Assembly (NCBI GenBank): GCA_963743035.1
Contig: CAVUOB010000018.1
Coordinates: 1-64,000, forward strand
Direction of reading: 5' to 3'
DNA from: PALSA-911 sp963743035
Lineage (GTDB): Bacteria; Pseudomonadota; Alphaproteobacteria; Acetobacterales; Acetobacteraceae
Length of the DNA stretch: 64,000 bases
The notes under the pieces are model-generated. The model was not told the DNA's origin. It saw only the letters and a program-made list of their open reading frames with translations, and did not search any database. Within the stretch, counting starts at the first letter, position 1. The number at the start of each line of letters is the position of its first letter. A program made the position numbers and the translations under genes. Positions 18,489 through 26,697 of the stretch are shown here, in pieces.

Positions 18489-19078
18489 GGCAATCAAGGC
18501 TGTTTCAGCGTGTCGCCCTGCTGCTCGGCGTCTTGACCCTGGCTTCCTGCGGCGGCCCCTCCAAGCCGCGCGATTTCCCGCCGATGACCTATGACTATCT
18601 GCCGCAGATCCGGCTGAACGTGGCCTCGGTGGAGGTCGACAACCGCTTCGTGCCGGCCAGCCGCAACGAGGTGAGCGACCGCGCGCCGATCCCGCCGGTC
18701 GTTGCCCTGCGGCAGATGGCGAATGACCGGCTGAAGGCGTTCGGCACCAGCGGGCGCGCAGTGCTGGTGATCAAGGACGCGTCACTGCTCAAGAGCGGTG
18801 ACGAGATCCTCGGCCACATGGCGGTGGAGCTGGATGTCTACACCTCCGACGACAAGCGCGCCGGCTTCGCCACCGCGGAGGTGGTCCAGCGCCGCACCGG
18901 CGACACCAGCGACCTGCAGGGCACCTTGTACGACCTGACGAAGACGATGATGGACCGCATGAACGTGGAGCTGGAGTTCCAGGCCAGGCGTTCGCTGCGC
19001 GACTGGCTGATGCCGGACAAGCCGACGGCGGCGAAGGCGCCGGTGCAGCAGCAGGATCTGGCTGCGCCGAAGCGCTAA
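18485..19078 (+). CDS. Putative lipoprotein (unknown function)
   Basis: Predicted outer- or inner-membrane lipoprotein of 197 residues. Seen: positively charged N-terminus, hydrophobic core VALLLGVLTL and a lipobox LASC with the lipidated cysteine at residue 22; the mature part starts GGPSKPRDFPP. The rest is soluble, with an IRLNVASVEVDNRFVP strand region and a helical TLYDLTKTMMDRMNVELEFQARRSLRDWL segment. I recognise no catalytic motif. The GTG start at 18485 overlaps the hslO stop, so the pair is coupled, and its stop overlaps the convergent selD stop by four bases. Confidence 0.82.
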   Translation: MRQSRLFQRVALLLGVLTLASCGGPSKPRDFPPMTYDYLPQIRLNVASVEVDNRFVPASRNEVSDRAPIPPVVALRQMANDRLKAFGTSGRAVLVIKDASLLKSGDEILGHMAVELDVYTSDDKRAGFATAEVVQRRTGDTSDLQGTLYDLTKTMMDRMNVELEFQARRSLRDWLMPDKPTAAKAPVQQQDLAAPKR

Positions 19079-21303
19079 CCGACGCGGATCCGCTCGGGCG
19101 CGGCACCGCGCTCAATCACGCGCCCGACGATGGCAGCCTGCGCATAGCCGGCTTCGTGCAGGGCGGAGAGGCAGGCCGCCTCCCGTTCGGGCGCGATGCC
19201 GGCCAGCAGGCCGCCGGCGGTCTGCGGATCGAACAGCAGGGCAAAGCGCGCCTGCGTCCGGATCGCGGCCGGGGCCGCCACCCGCGCCGCGGCGGCCAGG
19301 TTCGTGCCGTGCAGCGAACTCGCCGATCCCTCCCGCATCAACGCCTCGGCGCCCGCCAGCACGGGCACGGCGGCTAGGTCCAGCACGATATCGACGCCTG
19401 ACGCCTCCGCCATTTCCAGCAGATGTCCGGCGAGACCGAAGCCGGTGACATCGGTGCAGGCGGCGGCGCCCTGCGCGATCAGGATCTGCGCGGCCAGGGC
19501 GGCGGGCTGGGTCATCTGCGCCAGGGCGGCCTCCACCCAGCGCGCCCGCGCCCGATGGCGCATGTCGGCGGCGAAGGTCACGCCGGTGCCAATCGGCCGG
19601 GTCAGGATCAGGGCATCGCCGGGGCGCAGCCCGGATTTGCGCAGCATATGGCCGGGATCGGCCAGGCCGTTCACGGACAGGCCGAGCATCAGCTCGGCCC
19701 CTTCCGCGCTGTGCCCGCCGATCAGCACCGCCCCGGCCGCGCGCAGCACCGTGTTCGCGCCGTCCAGCAGCTGGAACAGATCAGCCTCCATCTTGGCCGC
19801 GGGGCCGAACGGCACGGTGGCCAGCGCCAGCGCGCTGTGTGGCCTGGCGCCCATCGCATAGAGGTCGCCCAGCGCATGATGCGCGGCGATCCGGCCGAAC
19901 AGATAGGGATCGTCGATGAAGGCGCGGAACTGGTCGGCGGATTGCACCAGCATCGTGCCCGGCGGCACGGCGAAGGCGGCGGCGTCGTCGCGCGCCGCCA
20001 GCCCGATCGCGACGTCCGTGGAGGCGCCGTCCAGCCGGCCCAGCACGCGCTGCAGGATGGAACTGCCGATCTTGGCCGCGCAGCCGCCGCAGCGCATGGC
20101 GGCTTCCGCCAGCGCCGCCCGGCCCGCGGCATCGGCCACGCCCGCCGCCACTTCCGGCCGGGGGAGCGGCATGTCCGGCAACTTGCAGTACATGCGCATG
20201 AATTTCCGGTCGATCCGGTCTTTCCAGCGCCATACCCAGGCGCCCTCGAAGCTGACATTCCCGCGCACGCCGATGGCGTAGCGGTCACCGGTCGTGATCA
20301 GGCTCAGCCAGCGCCGTTGCGGCACGAAGCGGCGCAGCTCGCGCCCGGCGACGGCGCGGCGGATATTCTCCGCCAAGGGCGGTCCGGCGCGCACCGCCAT
20401 GACCCCGGACTTGGCGCGCGCATGGCCCTCGATGGCGGCAATGTCGCCGGCGGCGAAGATCTCGGGGTGGGAGACCGATTGCAGCCGGTCCGACACGCGC
20501 AGGAAGCCGCGCGCATCGGCCGCGAGCCCGGCCTCGGCGGGCCAGGAGGGGCTGCTCGCCTGGGTGGCGATCAGGATTTCGTCCAGCGCGGCCGGCGCGG
20601 CGCGGCTGAAATACACCTGCCCCGCCTCGATCCGAACCACGGGATGCCCCATTTGCACCGCGATGCCGCGCGCCGCCAGCAGCCGCCGCGCCCGGAACCG
20701 TGCGCCGGCGCCGAGCTCGGGCAGCACATCCGCCTCCGCCCCGAACAGCGCCACCGTGGCCTGCGCCGGCGTGAAGCGATGACGCAGCGCGAAGGCCAGC
20801 TCCAACCCCGCCGCGCCGGCCCCGATCACGCCGATGCGGGCCGGCACCGGCCGCCGCGCGATCCGCGCCGCCAGCGTTTCCCAGCGGGCGATCAACCGCC
20901 CGATCGGCTTGACGGGGATCGCATGCTCGGCAGCGCCGGGGATGTCCGCGAGATCGGGCGTGGAGCCGATATCGATGGAAAGCACATCATACGCCACCGC
21001 CGGCCGGTCGCGGCAGAACACCAGCCGCTGCGTGGGATCGAGTCCCGTCGCCTCCGCATGGTACAGCCGCGCGCCGGCGAAACGCGCGAGGCGTCGCACA
21101 TCGATATGCATGTCGTCGAAGCCATACTGCCCGGCGAGGAAGCCCGGCAGCATGCCGGAATAGGGCGTGTCCACCTCCCGCGTGATCACCGTCAGCCGCA
21201 CGCCGGGCATCGGCCGCATTGCGAAGCGGCGCAGCACCGCGACATGCGCGTGCCCGGCGCCGACCAGCACGACATCCTTGAGAATGGGGGTCGCCGGTGT
21301 CAC
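19075..21303 (-). CDS. selD: Selenide, water dikinase fused to an NDH-like FAD oxidoreductase
   Basis: 742-residue fusion. N-terminal half (about 1-380) is a pyridine-nucleotide-disulfide/NDH-2-type flavoprotein: VVLVGAGHAHVAVLRRF, YDVLSIDIGSTPD, IGVIGAGAAGLELAFALR and IFAAGDIAAIEGHARAKSG. C-terminal half (about 395-742) is selenophosphate synthetase: catalytic cysteine region MRCGGCAAKIG, ASTDVAIGLAARDDAA, SADQFRAFIDDPYLFGRIAA, GGHSAEGAELMLGL, LTRPIGTGVTFAA and TDVTGFGLAGHLLEMAE. It supplies selenophosphate for selenocysteine synthesis; the redox domain may help deliver or reduce selenium. The active site uses Cys, not Sec. Start GTG at 21303 lies only 29 bases from the divergent selA start. 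Confidence 0.93.
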   Translation of the reverse strand: MTPATPILKDVVLVGAGHAHVAVLRRFAMRPMPGVRLTVITREVDTPYSGMLPGFLAGQYGFDDMHIDVRRLARFAGARLYHAEATGLDPTQRLVFCRDRPAVAYDVLSIDIGSTPDLADIPGAAEHAIPVKPIGRLIARWETLAARIARRPVPARIGVIGAGAAGLELAFALRHRFTPAQATVALFGAEADVLPELGAGARFRARRLLAARGIAVQMGHPVVRIEAGQVYFSRAAPAALDEILIATQASSPSWPAEAGLAADARGFLRVSDRLQSVSHPEIFAAGDIAAIEGHARAKSGVMAVRAGPPLAENIRRAVAGRELRRFVPQRRWLSLITTGDRYAIGVRGNVSFEGAWVWRWKDRIDRKFMRMYCKLPDMPLPRPEVAAGVADAAGRAALAEAAMRCGGCAAKIGSSILQRVLGRLDGASTDVAIGLAARDDAAAFAVPPGTMLVQSADQFRAFIDDPYLFGRIAAHHALGDLYAMGARPHSALALATVPFGPAAKMEADLFQLLDGANTVLRAAGAVLIGGHSAEGAELMLGLSVNGLADPGHMLRKSGLRPGDALILTRPIGTGVTFAADMRHRARARWVEAALAQMTQPAALAAQILIAQGAAACTDVTGFGLAGHLLEMAEASGVDIVLDLAAVPVLAGAEALMREGSASSLHGTNLAAAARVAAPAAIRTQARFALLFDPQTAGGLLAGIAPEREAACLSALHEAGYAQAAIVGRVIERGAAPERIRVG

Positions 21304-21332
21304 CTTGGGCGCCTCGCTCGCGGGGATTGCGC

Positions 21333-22733
21333 ATGCAGGTTAGGCCATCGCCGGCTACCGTCCTACCGTCGGTGGACGCCCTGCTGCGCCGCCCCGCCAT
21401 GGCCGCCGCCGCGCTGGAGCATGGCCGGGCGCTGGTGCTGGATGCATTGCGCGCGGCGTCGGAGGGATTGCGGCTCGGCCTGGCCGACGGGGCCGTCATC
21501 GCCGACCGCGACGCCGCCGCCGCGGAGATCGAGCACCAGGCCCTGGCCGAGCTGGCGCGCCAGGCGCAGCCGCCGATCCGCAAGGTGTTCAACCTGACCG
21601 GCACGGTGCTGCACACCAATCTCGGCCGTGCCCCGCTGCCGCCGGAGGCGATCGCCGCCATGACCGCGGCGGCGGATGCCTGCAACCTCGAATACGACCT
21701 GGGCACCGGCGGGCGCGGTGAGCGGGACGATCACGTGGCCGCGCTGATCTGCCGCCTCACCGGGGCGGAGGACGCGCTGGTGGTCAACAACAACGCCGCG
21801 GCGGTGCTGCTGGCCCTGAACAGCCTGGCGAACCGGCGCGAGGTGCTGGTCTCCCGCGGCGAGCTGGTGGAGATCGGCGGCGCCTTTCGCATCCCCGATG
21901 TCATGGCCCGCGCCGGCGCCCGGCTGCGCGAGGTCGGCACCACCAACCGCACCCATCTGGCCGATTTCGCCGATGCCATCGGCCCGCGCACCGCCGCTAT
22001 CATGAAGGTGCACGCCAGCAACTACGCGATATCGGGCTTCACCGCGGCGGTGCCGGAGCCGGAACTCGCCGCGCTGGCGCGGCAACGAGGCATTGCCTTC
22101 CTGAACGATCTCGGCAGCGGCAGCCTGATCGATCTGGAGCGCTACGGCCTGCCGCACGAGCCGACGCCGATGGAGGCTCTGCGCGCCGGGGCCGATCTGG
22201 TGAGTTTCAGCGGCGACAAGCTGCTGGGCGGCCCGCAGGCCGGGCTGGTGGTCGGCAAGGCCGCGCTGATCGCCCGGCTGCGTCGGAATCCGCTGAAGCG
22301 GGCGCTGCGCGTGGACAAGCTGACGATGGCGGCGCTGGCCGCCGTTCTGCGGCTCTATCTGGACCCCGAACGCCTGGCCGCCCGGCTGCCGGCCCTGCGG
22401 CGCCTGACCCGGCCCGAGGCGGAGATCCGCGCCGCCGCCGCCCGCCTCGCCGCCGCCTTGTCCGCCCGCCTCGGCGCTGGCGTGACGATCGAGATCGTCC
22501 CCTGCGCCAGCCAGATCGGCAGCGGATCCCGCCCGGTCGATCTGCTCCCGAGCGTCGCCATCGGGCTGCGCGTGCCCGGCAACCGGGCGCTGGCCGGCCT
22601 GGCGAGGTCGTTCCGGGAACTGCCCGTGCCGGTGCTCGGCCGGCTGCACGACGGCGCCCTGCTGTTCGACCTGCGTTGTCTGGAGGACGAGGCCGGATTC
22701 ATCGCGCAACTGGATCGTCTGCCGCCCGGCTGA
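21333..22733 (+). CDS. selA: L-seryl-tRNA(Sec) selenium transferase
   Basis: PLP enzyme converting Ser-tRNA(Sec) to Sec-tRNA(Sec) using selenophosphate. Seen: N-terminus LPSVDALLRRPAM, signature VFNLTGTVLHTNLGRAPLP, YDLGTGGRGERDDHVAALI, ALVVNNNAAAVLL, REVGTTNRTH, and the PLP lysine in FSGDKLLGGPQAG. Length 466 from ATG 21333 matches the family. An in-frame GTG at 21297 would add 12 residues without homology and would overlap selD. selD is divergent and the tRNA-Sec gene begins 13 bases after the stop, so selA and selC are probably one transcript. No selB is in the window. Confidence 0.95.
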   Translation: MQVRPSPATVLPSVDALLRRPAMAAAALEHGRALVLDALRAASEGLRLGLADGAVIADRDAAAAEIEHQALAELARQAQPPIRKVFNLTGTVLHTNLGRAPLPPEAIAAMTAAADACNLEYDLGTGGRGERDDHVAALICRLTGAEDALVVNNNAAAVLLALNSLANRREVLVSRGELVEIGGAFRIPDVMARAGARLREVGTTNRTHLADFADAIGPRTAAIMKVHASNYAISGFTAAVPEPELAALARQRGIAFLNDLGSGSLIDLERYGLPHEPTPMEALRAGADLVSFSGDKLLGGPQAGLVVGKAALIARLRRNPLKRALRVDKLTMAALAAVLRLYLDPERLAARLPALRRLTRPEAEIRAAAARLAAALSARLGAGVTIEIVPCASQIGSGSRPVDLLPSVAIGLRVPGNRALAGLARSFRELPVPVLGRLHDGALLFDLRCLEDEAGFIAQLDRLPPG

Positions 22734-22746
22734 TAGCGTGCGCGGC

Positions 22747-22838
22747 GGAAGGGAACCGTACCCCGGTGGGACGCGCGGACTTCAAATCCGTAGGGAGGCG
22801 CCTGGCGCCTCCGGTGGGTTCGACTCCCGCCCCTTCCG
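22747..22838 (+). tRNA. selC: tRNA-Sec (UCA anticodon)
   Basis: 92-nucleotide gene with anticodon TCA (22782-22784) in the loop CTTCAAA, a D-arm containing CGGTG, a long variable arm (GGAGGCGC CTG GCGCCTCC) and T-loop TTCGACT (22819-22825). The acceptor pairs GGAAGGG with CCCTTCC, followed by discriminator G as in other selC genes. The acceptor plus T-stem stack counts 12 pairs (7+5) where bacterial tRNA-Sec normally has 13. The eighth 5' base is an unpaired A, so one base is probably missing from the CCCC run near 22830. CCA is not encoded. Position directly behind selA supports the assignment. Confidence 0.93.
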
Positions 22839-22942
22839 CGAGAACCGCTTCAGGGTTCGGGCCCGGGCGATCCGCAAAACCTGGCGGTCGCGCCGTCTGT
22901 TCGTGATCAAGGATCACTCTCTCGCCGTGAACACCTGTCCCG

Positions 22943-23326
22943 TCACGATCTGCCGCCCGGGCCGCAACGCTGCGTCACGAGATAGTTCACGGCGTCCTGC
23001 ACCGTTATCATCTTCTCGGCCGCATCCTCGGGAATTTCGACCCCGAACGCCTCCTCAAAGGCCATCACCAGTTCGCAGGTATCGAGGCTGTCCGCGCCCA
23101 GATCCTTGATGAATTCCGCTTGCGGGGTGACCTTGGCGGCATCGACACCCAGGTGCTCAGACAGGATTTTTCGCACCTGGCCTTCGATCACGGGAGTCGT
23201 GGCCTGGATGCAAGAGACGTTCGCGGCCTTGGCTTCCACGGTCACCGCAAGAATCTGGGCGGCCAGAACCAGGCTGCGTTTGGGCGCGAGCAACCCCGCG
23301 ATGACATAGCGTCTGCGAATGAGCAT
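22943..23326 (-). CDS. Acyl carrier protein with N-terminal hydrophobic extension
   Basis: 127-residue protein. The C-terminal about 80 residues are a typical acyl carrier protein: VRKILSEHLGVDAAKVTPQA, the phosphopantetheine serine in DLGADSLDTCELVMAFEEAF, then IPEDAAEKMITVQDAVNYLV. The first about 45 residues (MLIRRRYVIAGLLAPKRSLVLAAQILAVTVEAKA) are absent from canonical AcpP and look like a signal peptide or membrane anchor. ATG at 23326 is chosen for the strong GGAGGAAGGAA Shine-Dalgarno just upstream. There is no fatty-acid gene next to it, so it is likely a specialised carrier rather than the housekeeping AcpP. Confidence 0.85.
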   Translation of the reverse strand: MLIRRRYVIAGLLAPKRSLVLAAQILAVTVEAKAANVSCIQATTPVIEGQVRKILSEHLGVDAAKVTPQAEFIKDLGADSLDTCELVMAFEEAFGVEIPEDAAEKMITVQDAVNYLVTQRCGPGGRS

Positions 23327-23496
23327 TTCCTTCCTCCTGCACCGATCTTGCCGGCGCTTGGCAACTCCATGATGTTGCGTGGGCTGACGGCGGAACACGG
23401 GAAGCCGAAACAATCCCTTATCGAAATAAAAATTGCGCGCGAACGATGCTGCCGGATGACAGGGAGCGAACCAGGAACAGGAACTGGCCAAAAGAA

Positions 23497-24906
23497 TTAC
23501 GCGATCTCGTACAGGGCAAGCTCATCGGTAATGCCTCGCAGCAAGCTCTGGCATCGGGTCGGCACCAGCCCGGCCGCATCCAGCACTCCCGCTGCCTTTG
23601 CGTCGTCGATCACCGAGCCGGTGGCCAGAATCAATCTCGATACCGCGCTGCCGGATATGCGCGATGCGATGTTCACCGTCTGGCCGAAATAGTCCTGCCG
23701 ATCGTTCAGCGTAACCGCGAGGCAGGGACCCTCGTGAATGCCGATCTTCAGCAGCAGGTCGTCGCGCCCGCTCTCGATGTTCAGGCGATCCATGGCGTCG
23801 CGGATGCGCAACGCCGCACGCACCGCCCGATCCGGTGTCGAAAATGTCGCCATCACGGCATCGCCGATGGTTTTCACCACCGCACCACCTTCCTCGGCGA
23901 CGATGTCGAGCAGCACGCGGAAATGCGTGCGGACCATGTCAAAGGCGACGAGATCGCCGACCCGTTCGTACAGCTCGGTGGAACTGCGGAGGTCCGTGAA
24001 GAGAAACGTCAGGCTGGTGATCTTCAAGCGCTGGTCAACGTTCAGCGTGTCGGCGCGATAGATGTCCCGAAAAGTCTGGTTGGAGAGCAAGCGCTTGGCG
24101 GTCAGGAATGGCTTTCGCCTACCGAGCATTTCGTGCAGGGCGTCGCCGGCGACCCAAACGGCGGGAAGCACGCGCGTGTCAGTCCGGTTCTCCATGGAGA
24201 TCCGCAAGGGACCGGGGCGCATCCCGGTCGTGCCGGTGGGCGCCTGGACATTGTTATAGACAAGAGCCAGATGCTGCCGCTCGTGGGTGGGATCGCCCTT
24301 CACTTCGATGAATTGCGCGGCATGGGTCACGGGCTCGAAGACGATCAGGAATTCGGCCGGAAGTTTCAAAGACAATATAGCCTTTTCGCCGGCCGGAAGC
24401 TCCACCGCATCCAACGTTACGCTGTTGATCAGATCCTCGAACCGTTCCTCCGGCAGCGCTATCCCTGAGCTCCAGAACACCTGGCGGTAATACTCCCAGA
24501 AGGGCAACTCATGTGGATGATGCGCGCCAATCTGGCGCACGCGCGGATGGACCGTGAATGTTACCTCGACCATTTCGTCGAGGGTTGGTTCATAGCCCGC
24601 GGCGCAGAGGGCGCAGTGATAGGCCCCGTGGTGAACCGACTTTAACGTGGCATTGGCGCCCAGAACGCCCGAGCAACCAGGACAGAGTACATTCCACGAC
24701 AGGTCGAACAGCTTGAGCCTGCAGGCTTGCAGGAACGCGGAAATCACGCGTTCTTCGTTCAGGCCGGATCGGGCCGCAAAATCCAACGCGTTCGTGCGGC
24801 TGAGAGCGCGGTCCGAGCCGTTGCGGACCAACGCCTCTATGGCGGCTACCGCGTCCGGATCGGCCGATTGTCGAAGCACCGCGAACAAGGCTTCAGTATC
24901 GCTCAT
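23497..24906 (-). CDS. Class III adenylate/guanylate cyclase with N-terminal DUF5939-like and zinc-ribbon region
   Basis: About 469-residue soluble signalling protein. The C-terminal cyclase homology domain (about 300-469) shows FLFTDLRSSTELYERVGD (first metal aspartate), GGAVVKTIGDAVMATFSTPD (adenine-selecting lysine plus the second aspartate region) and DYFGQTVNIASRI (transition-state region), so it should be catalytically competent and favour ATP. Upstream lie a helical N-terminus and two cysteine pairs, CPGC and CALC, spaced like a zinc ribbon, then a beta-rich domain of unknown role. No membrane segment is evident. ATG 24906 is preferred over an in-frame TTG at 24933. The region 24907-25200 holds no gene I can identify. 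Confidence 0.88.
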   Translation of the reverse strand: MSDTEALFAVLRQSADPDAVAAIEALVRNGSDRALSRTNALDFAARSGLNEERVISAFLQACRLKLFDLSWNVLCPGCSGVLGANATLKSVHHGAYHCALCAAGYEPTLDEMVEVTFTVHPRVRQIGAHHPHELPFWEYYRQVFWSSGIALPEERFEDLINSVTLDAVELPAGEKAILSLKLPAEFLIVFEPVTHAAQFIEVKGDPTHERQHLALVYNNVQAPTGTTGMRPGPLRISMENRTDTRVLPAVWVAGDALHEMLGRRKPFLTAKRLLSNQTFRDIYRADTLNVDQRLKITSLTFLFTDLRSSTELYERVGDLVAFDMVRTHFRVLLDIVAEEGGAVVKTIGDAVMATFSTPDRAVRAALRIRDAMDRLNIESGRDDLLLKIGIHEGPCLAVTLNDRQDYFGQTVNIASRISGSAVSRLILATGSVIDDAKAAGVLDAAGLVPTRCQSLLRGITDELALYEIA

Positions 24907-25200
24907 GGTGACCAGAATTCTCCGATCACCCAATCATCGGCCGGTCCACGTGCACGTCAAACCACGTTCGCGTGGGGAGAGCGCCGGATTACCTCACGCG
25001 TATCGTGCTGCACCAGAGCTGCAACCCGGAACCAGGAAGCGGGCGCCATTGAACCTCGCCGTTCCCCTCCATCCGCGACCTTATCAGGGGACGGACCGGG
25101 GACGAGATCAATTCGCCTGACCTAACCTACTGATATAGCGCCCGTTATTACGGACGTCTTTTCCACCGATCTTGCGTGCCGGGAAGCTGACCAGGCGGCC

Positions 25201-26697
25201 TCAGCCTGCCGCCAGCAGCGTGCGGCGCAGCGCATCGCGCCAGCCGGCGATCATTTGCGTGCGCTTTTGCGGGTTCATCCGGGGCTCGAACCGGCTTTCC
25301 TGTGCCCACACCGCGGCGATCGCGTCGGTGCTGGCCCAGACGCCGGTGGCGAGCCCGGCGAGGAAGGCTGCCCCCAGCGCGGTCGTCTCCAGCACCGCGG
25401 GACGCACCACCGGGATCTCCAGAATGTCGGCGAGATACTGACAAAGCCAACCATTTGCGGCCATGCCGCCATCCACCCGCATTTCCCGCGGCTGGCCGCC
25501 GCCATCTTCCTGCATCGCCTCCACCAGGTCACGGGTTTGATAGGCGATCGATTCCAGCGCCGCGCGGGCGATATGCGCCGCCGTCGCATCCAGGGTCAGG
25601 CCGCAGATCAGGCCCCGTGCATGCGGATTCCAGTGCGGCGCGCCCAGGCCGACAAATCCCGGCACCATGTAGACGCCGTGGTTGTCCGCGACCCCCGTCG
25701 CCATGTCGTCGGTCTGCGAGGCATGGGTGATCAGGCCGAGCCCGTCGCGCAGCCATCGCACGGCGGCGCCGGCGGCGAAGATGGCGCCTTCCAGCGCATA
25801 GGTCGCGCGTCCGTCCAGGCGGCAGGCGATCGTGGTGAGCAGCCGGGCGTTGGAGACGACCGCCTTTTCTCCGGTGTTCAGCAAGGCGAAGCAGCCGGTG
25901 CCGTAGGTGGATTTCACCATTCCCGGCGCGAAGCAGGCCTGGCCGAACAGGGCGGCCTGCTGGTCTCCGGCCATGCCCGCGACAGGGATGGATGCGCCGA
26001 GGAGATCGGCAGCGGTGTGGCCGAAAATGCCGCTATTGTCGCACACGGAGGCCAGCAGCGGCGCCGGGATACGGAACAGGCGCAGCAGGTCGTCGTCCCA
26101 GCGCTGCCGGTGAATGTCGAACAACTGGGTCCGGGATGCGTTGGTCGCGTCGGTCGCATGCACCTGGCCGCCGGTGAAGCGCCAGAGCAGGAAGCTGTCC
26201 ATGGTGCCGAAAGCGAGTTCCCCACGCTCGGCGCGGGCCCTGGCGCCGGGTATGTGATCGAGGATCCAGGCCAGCTTGGTGGCGGAGAAATACGGGTCGA
26301 GCAGCAATCCCGTCCGCGCGCGTAGCTGCGTCTCGGTGCCATCCCGGCGGAGCGCGTCGCAAAGCTCCGCCGTGCGGCGATCCTGCCAGACGATCGCGCG
26401 ATGGATCGGCTCGCCGGTCGCCCGGTCCCATACCACCACGGTCTCGCGCTGGTTGGTGATGCCCAGCGCGGCGATCGCGCCGGGCGCGACCCCGGACCGG
26501 TCGATCGCTTCGCGCGCGGTGGTCAGCACGTCCCACCAGATTTCCTCGGCGTCGTGTTCCACCCAGCCCGGGTGGGGATAGTGCTGGGCCAGTTCGCGCT
26601 GCGCCTGGGCCACCGGACGGCCGGCGCGGTCGAACAGGATGGCGCGCGTGGAGGTGGTTCCCTGGTCGATGGCCAGGACATGACGTGACTCAGACAT
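25201..26697 (-). CDS. glpK: Glycerol kinase
   Basis: Phosphorylates glycerol to sn-glycerol-3-phosphate with ATP; FGGY family, 498 residues, intact. Seen: N-terminal phosphate loop LAIDQGTTSTRAILFDRAG, GITNQRETVVVWDRATGEPI, AGDQQAALFGQACFAPGMVKSTYGTGCF, and GGMAANGWLCQYLADILEIPVVRP followed by TTALGAAFLAGLATG. It starts at 26697, 8 bases before the end of glpD, so translation is coupled. Together with glpD and glpR this is the glycerol catabolic unit, and glpD is upstream of it in the same operon. Confidence 0.97.
   Translation of the reverse strand: MSESRHVLAIDQGTTSTRAILFDRAGRPVAQAQRELAQHYPHPGWVEHDAEEIWWDVLTTAREAIDRSGVAPGAIAALGITNQRETVVVWDRATGEPIHRAIVWQDRRTAELCDALRRDGTETQLRARTGLLLDPYFSATKLAWILDHIPGARARAERGELAFGTMDSFLLWRFTGGQVHATDATNASRTQLFDIHRQRWDDDLLRLFRIPAPLLASVCDNSGIFGHTAADLLGASIPVAGMAGDQQAALFGQACFAPGMVKSTYGTGCFALLNTGEKAVVSNARLLTTIACRLDGRATYALEGAIFAAGAAVRWLRDGLGLITHASQTDDMATGVADNHGVYMVPGFVGLGAPHWNPHARGLICGLTLDATAAHIARAALESIAYQTRDLVEAMQEDGGGQPREMRVDGGMAANGWLCQYLADILEIPVVRPAVLETTALGAAFLAGLATGVWASTDAIAAVWAQESRFEPRMNPQKRTQMIAGWRDALRRTLLAAG

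Noticed and set aside
21297..21333. GTG at 21297 as the selA start
   Set aside because: It adds residues with no homology and overlaps selD; the ATG at 21333 yields the expected family N-terminus.
22728..22746. Reading the selA 3' end as extending through the tRNA gene
   Set aside because: A clear stop (TGA) ends selA at 22733, and the cloverleaf with TCA anticodon starts at 22747.
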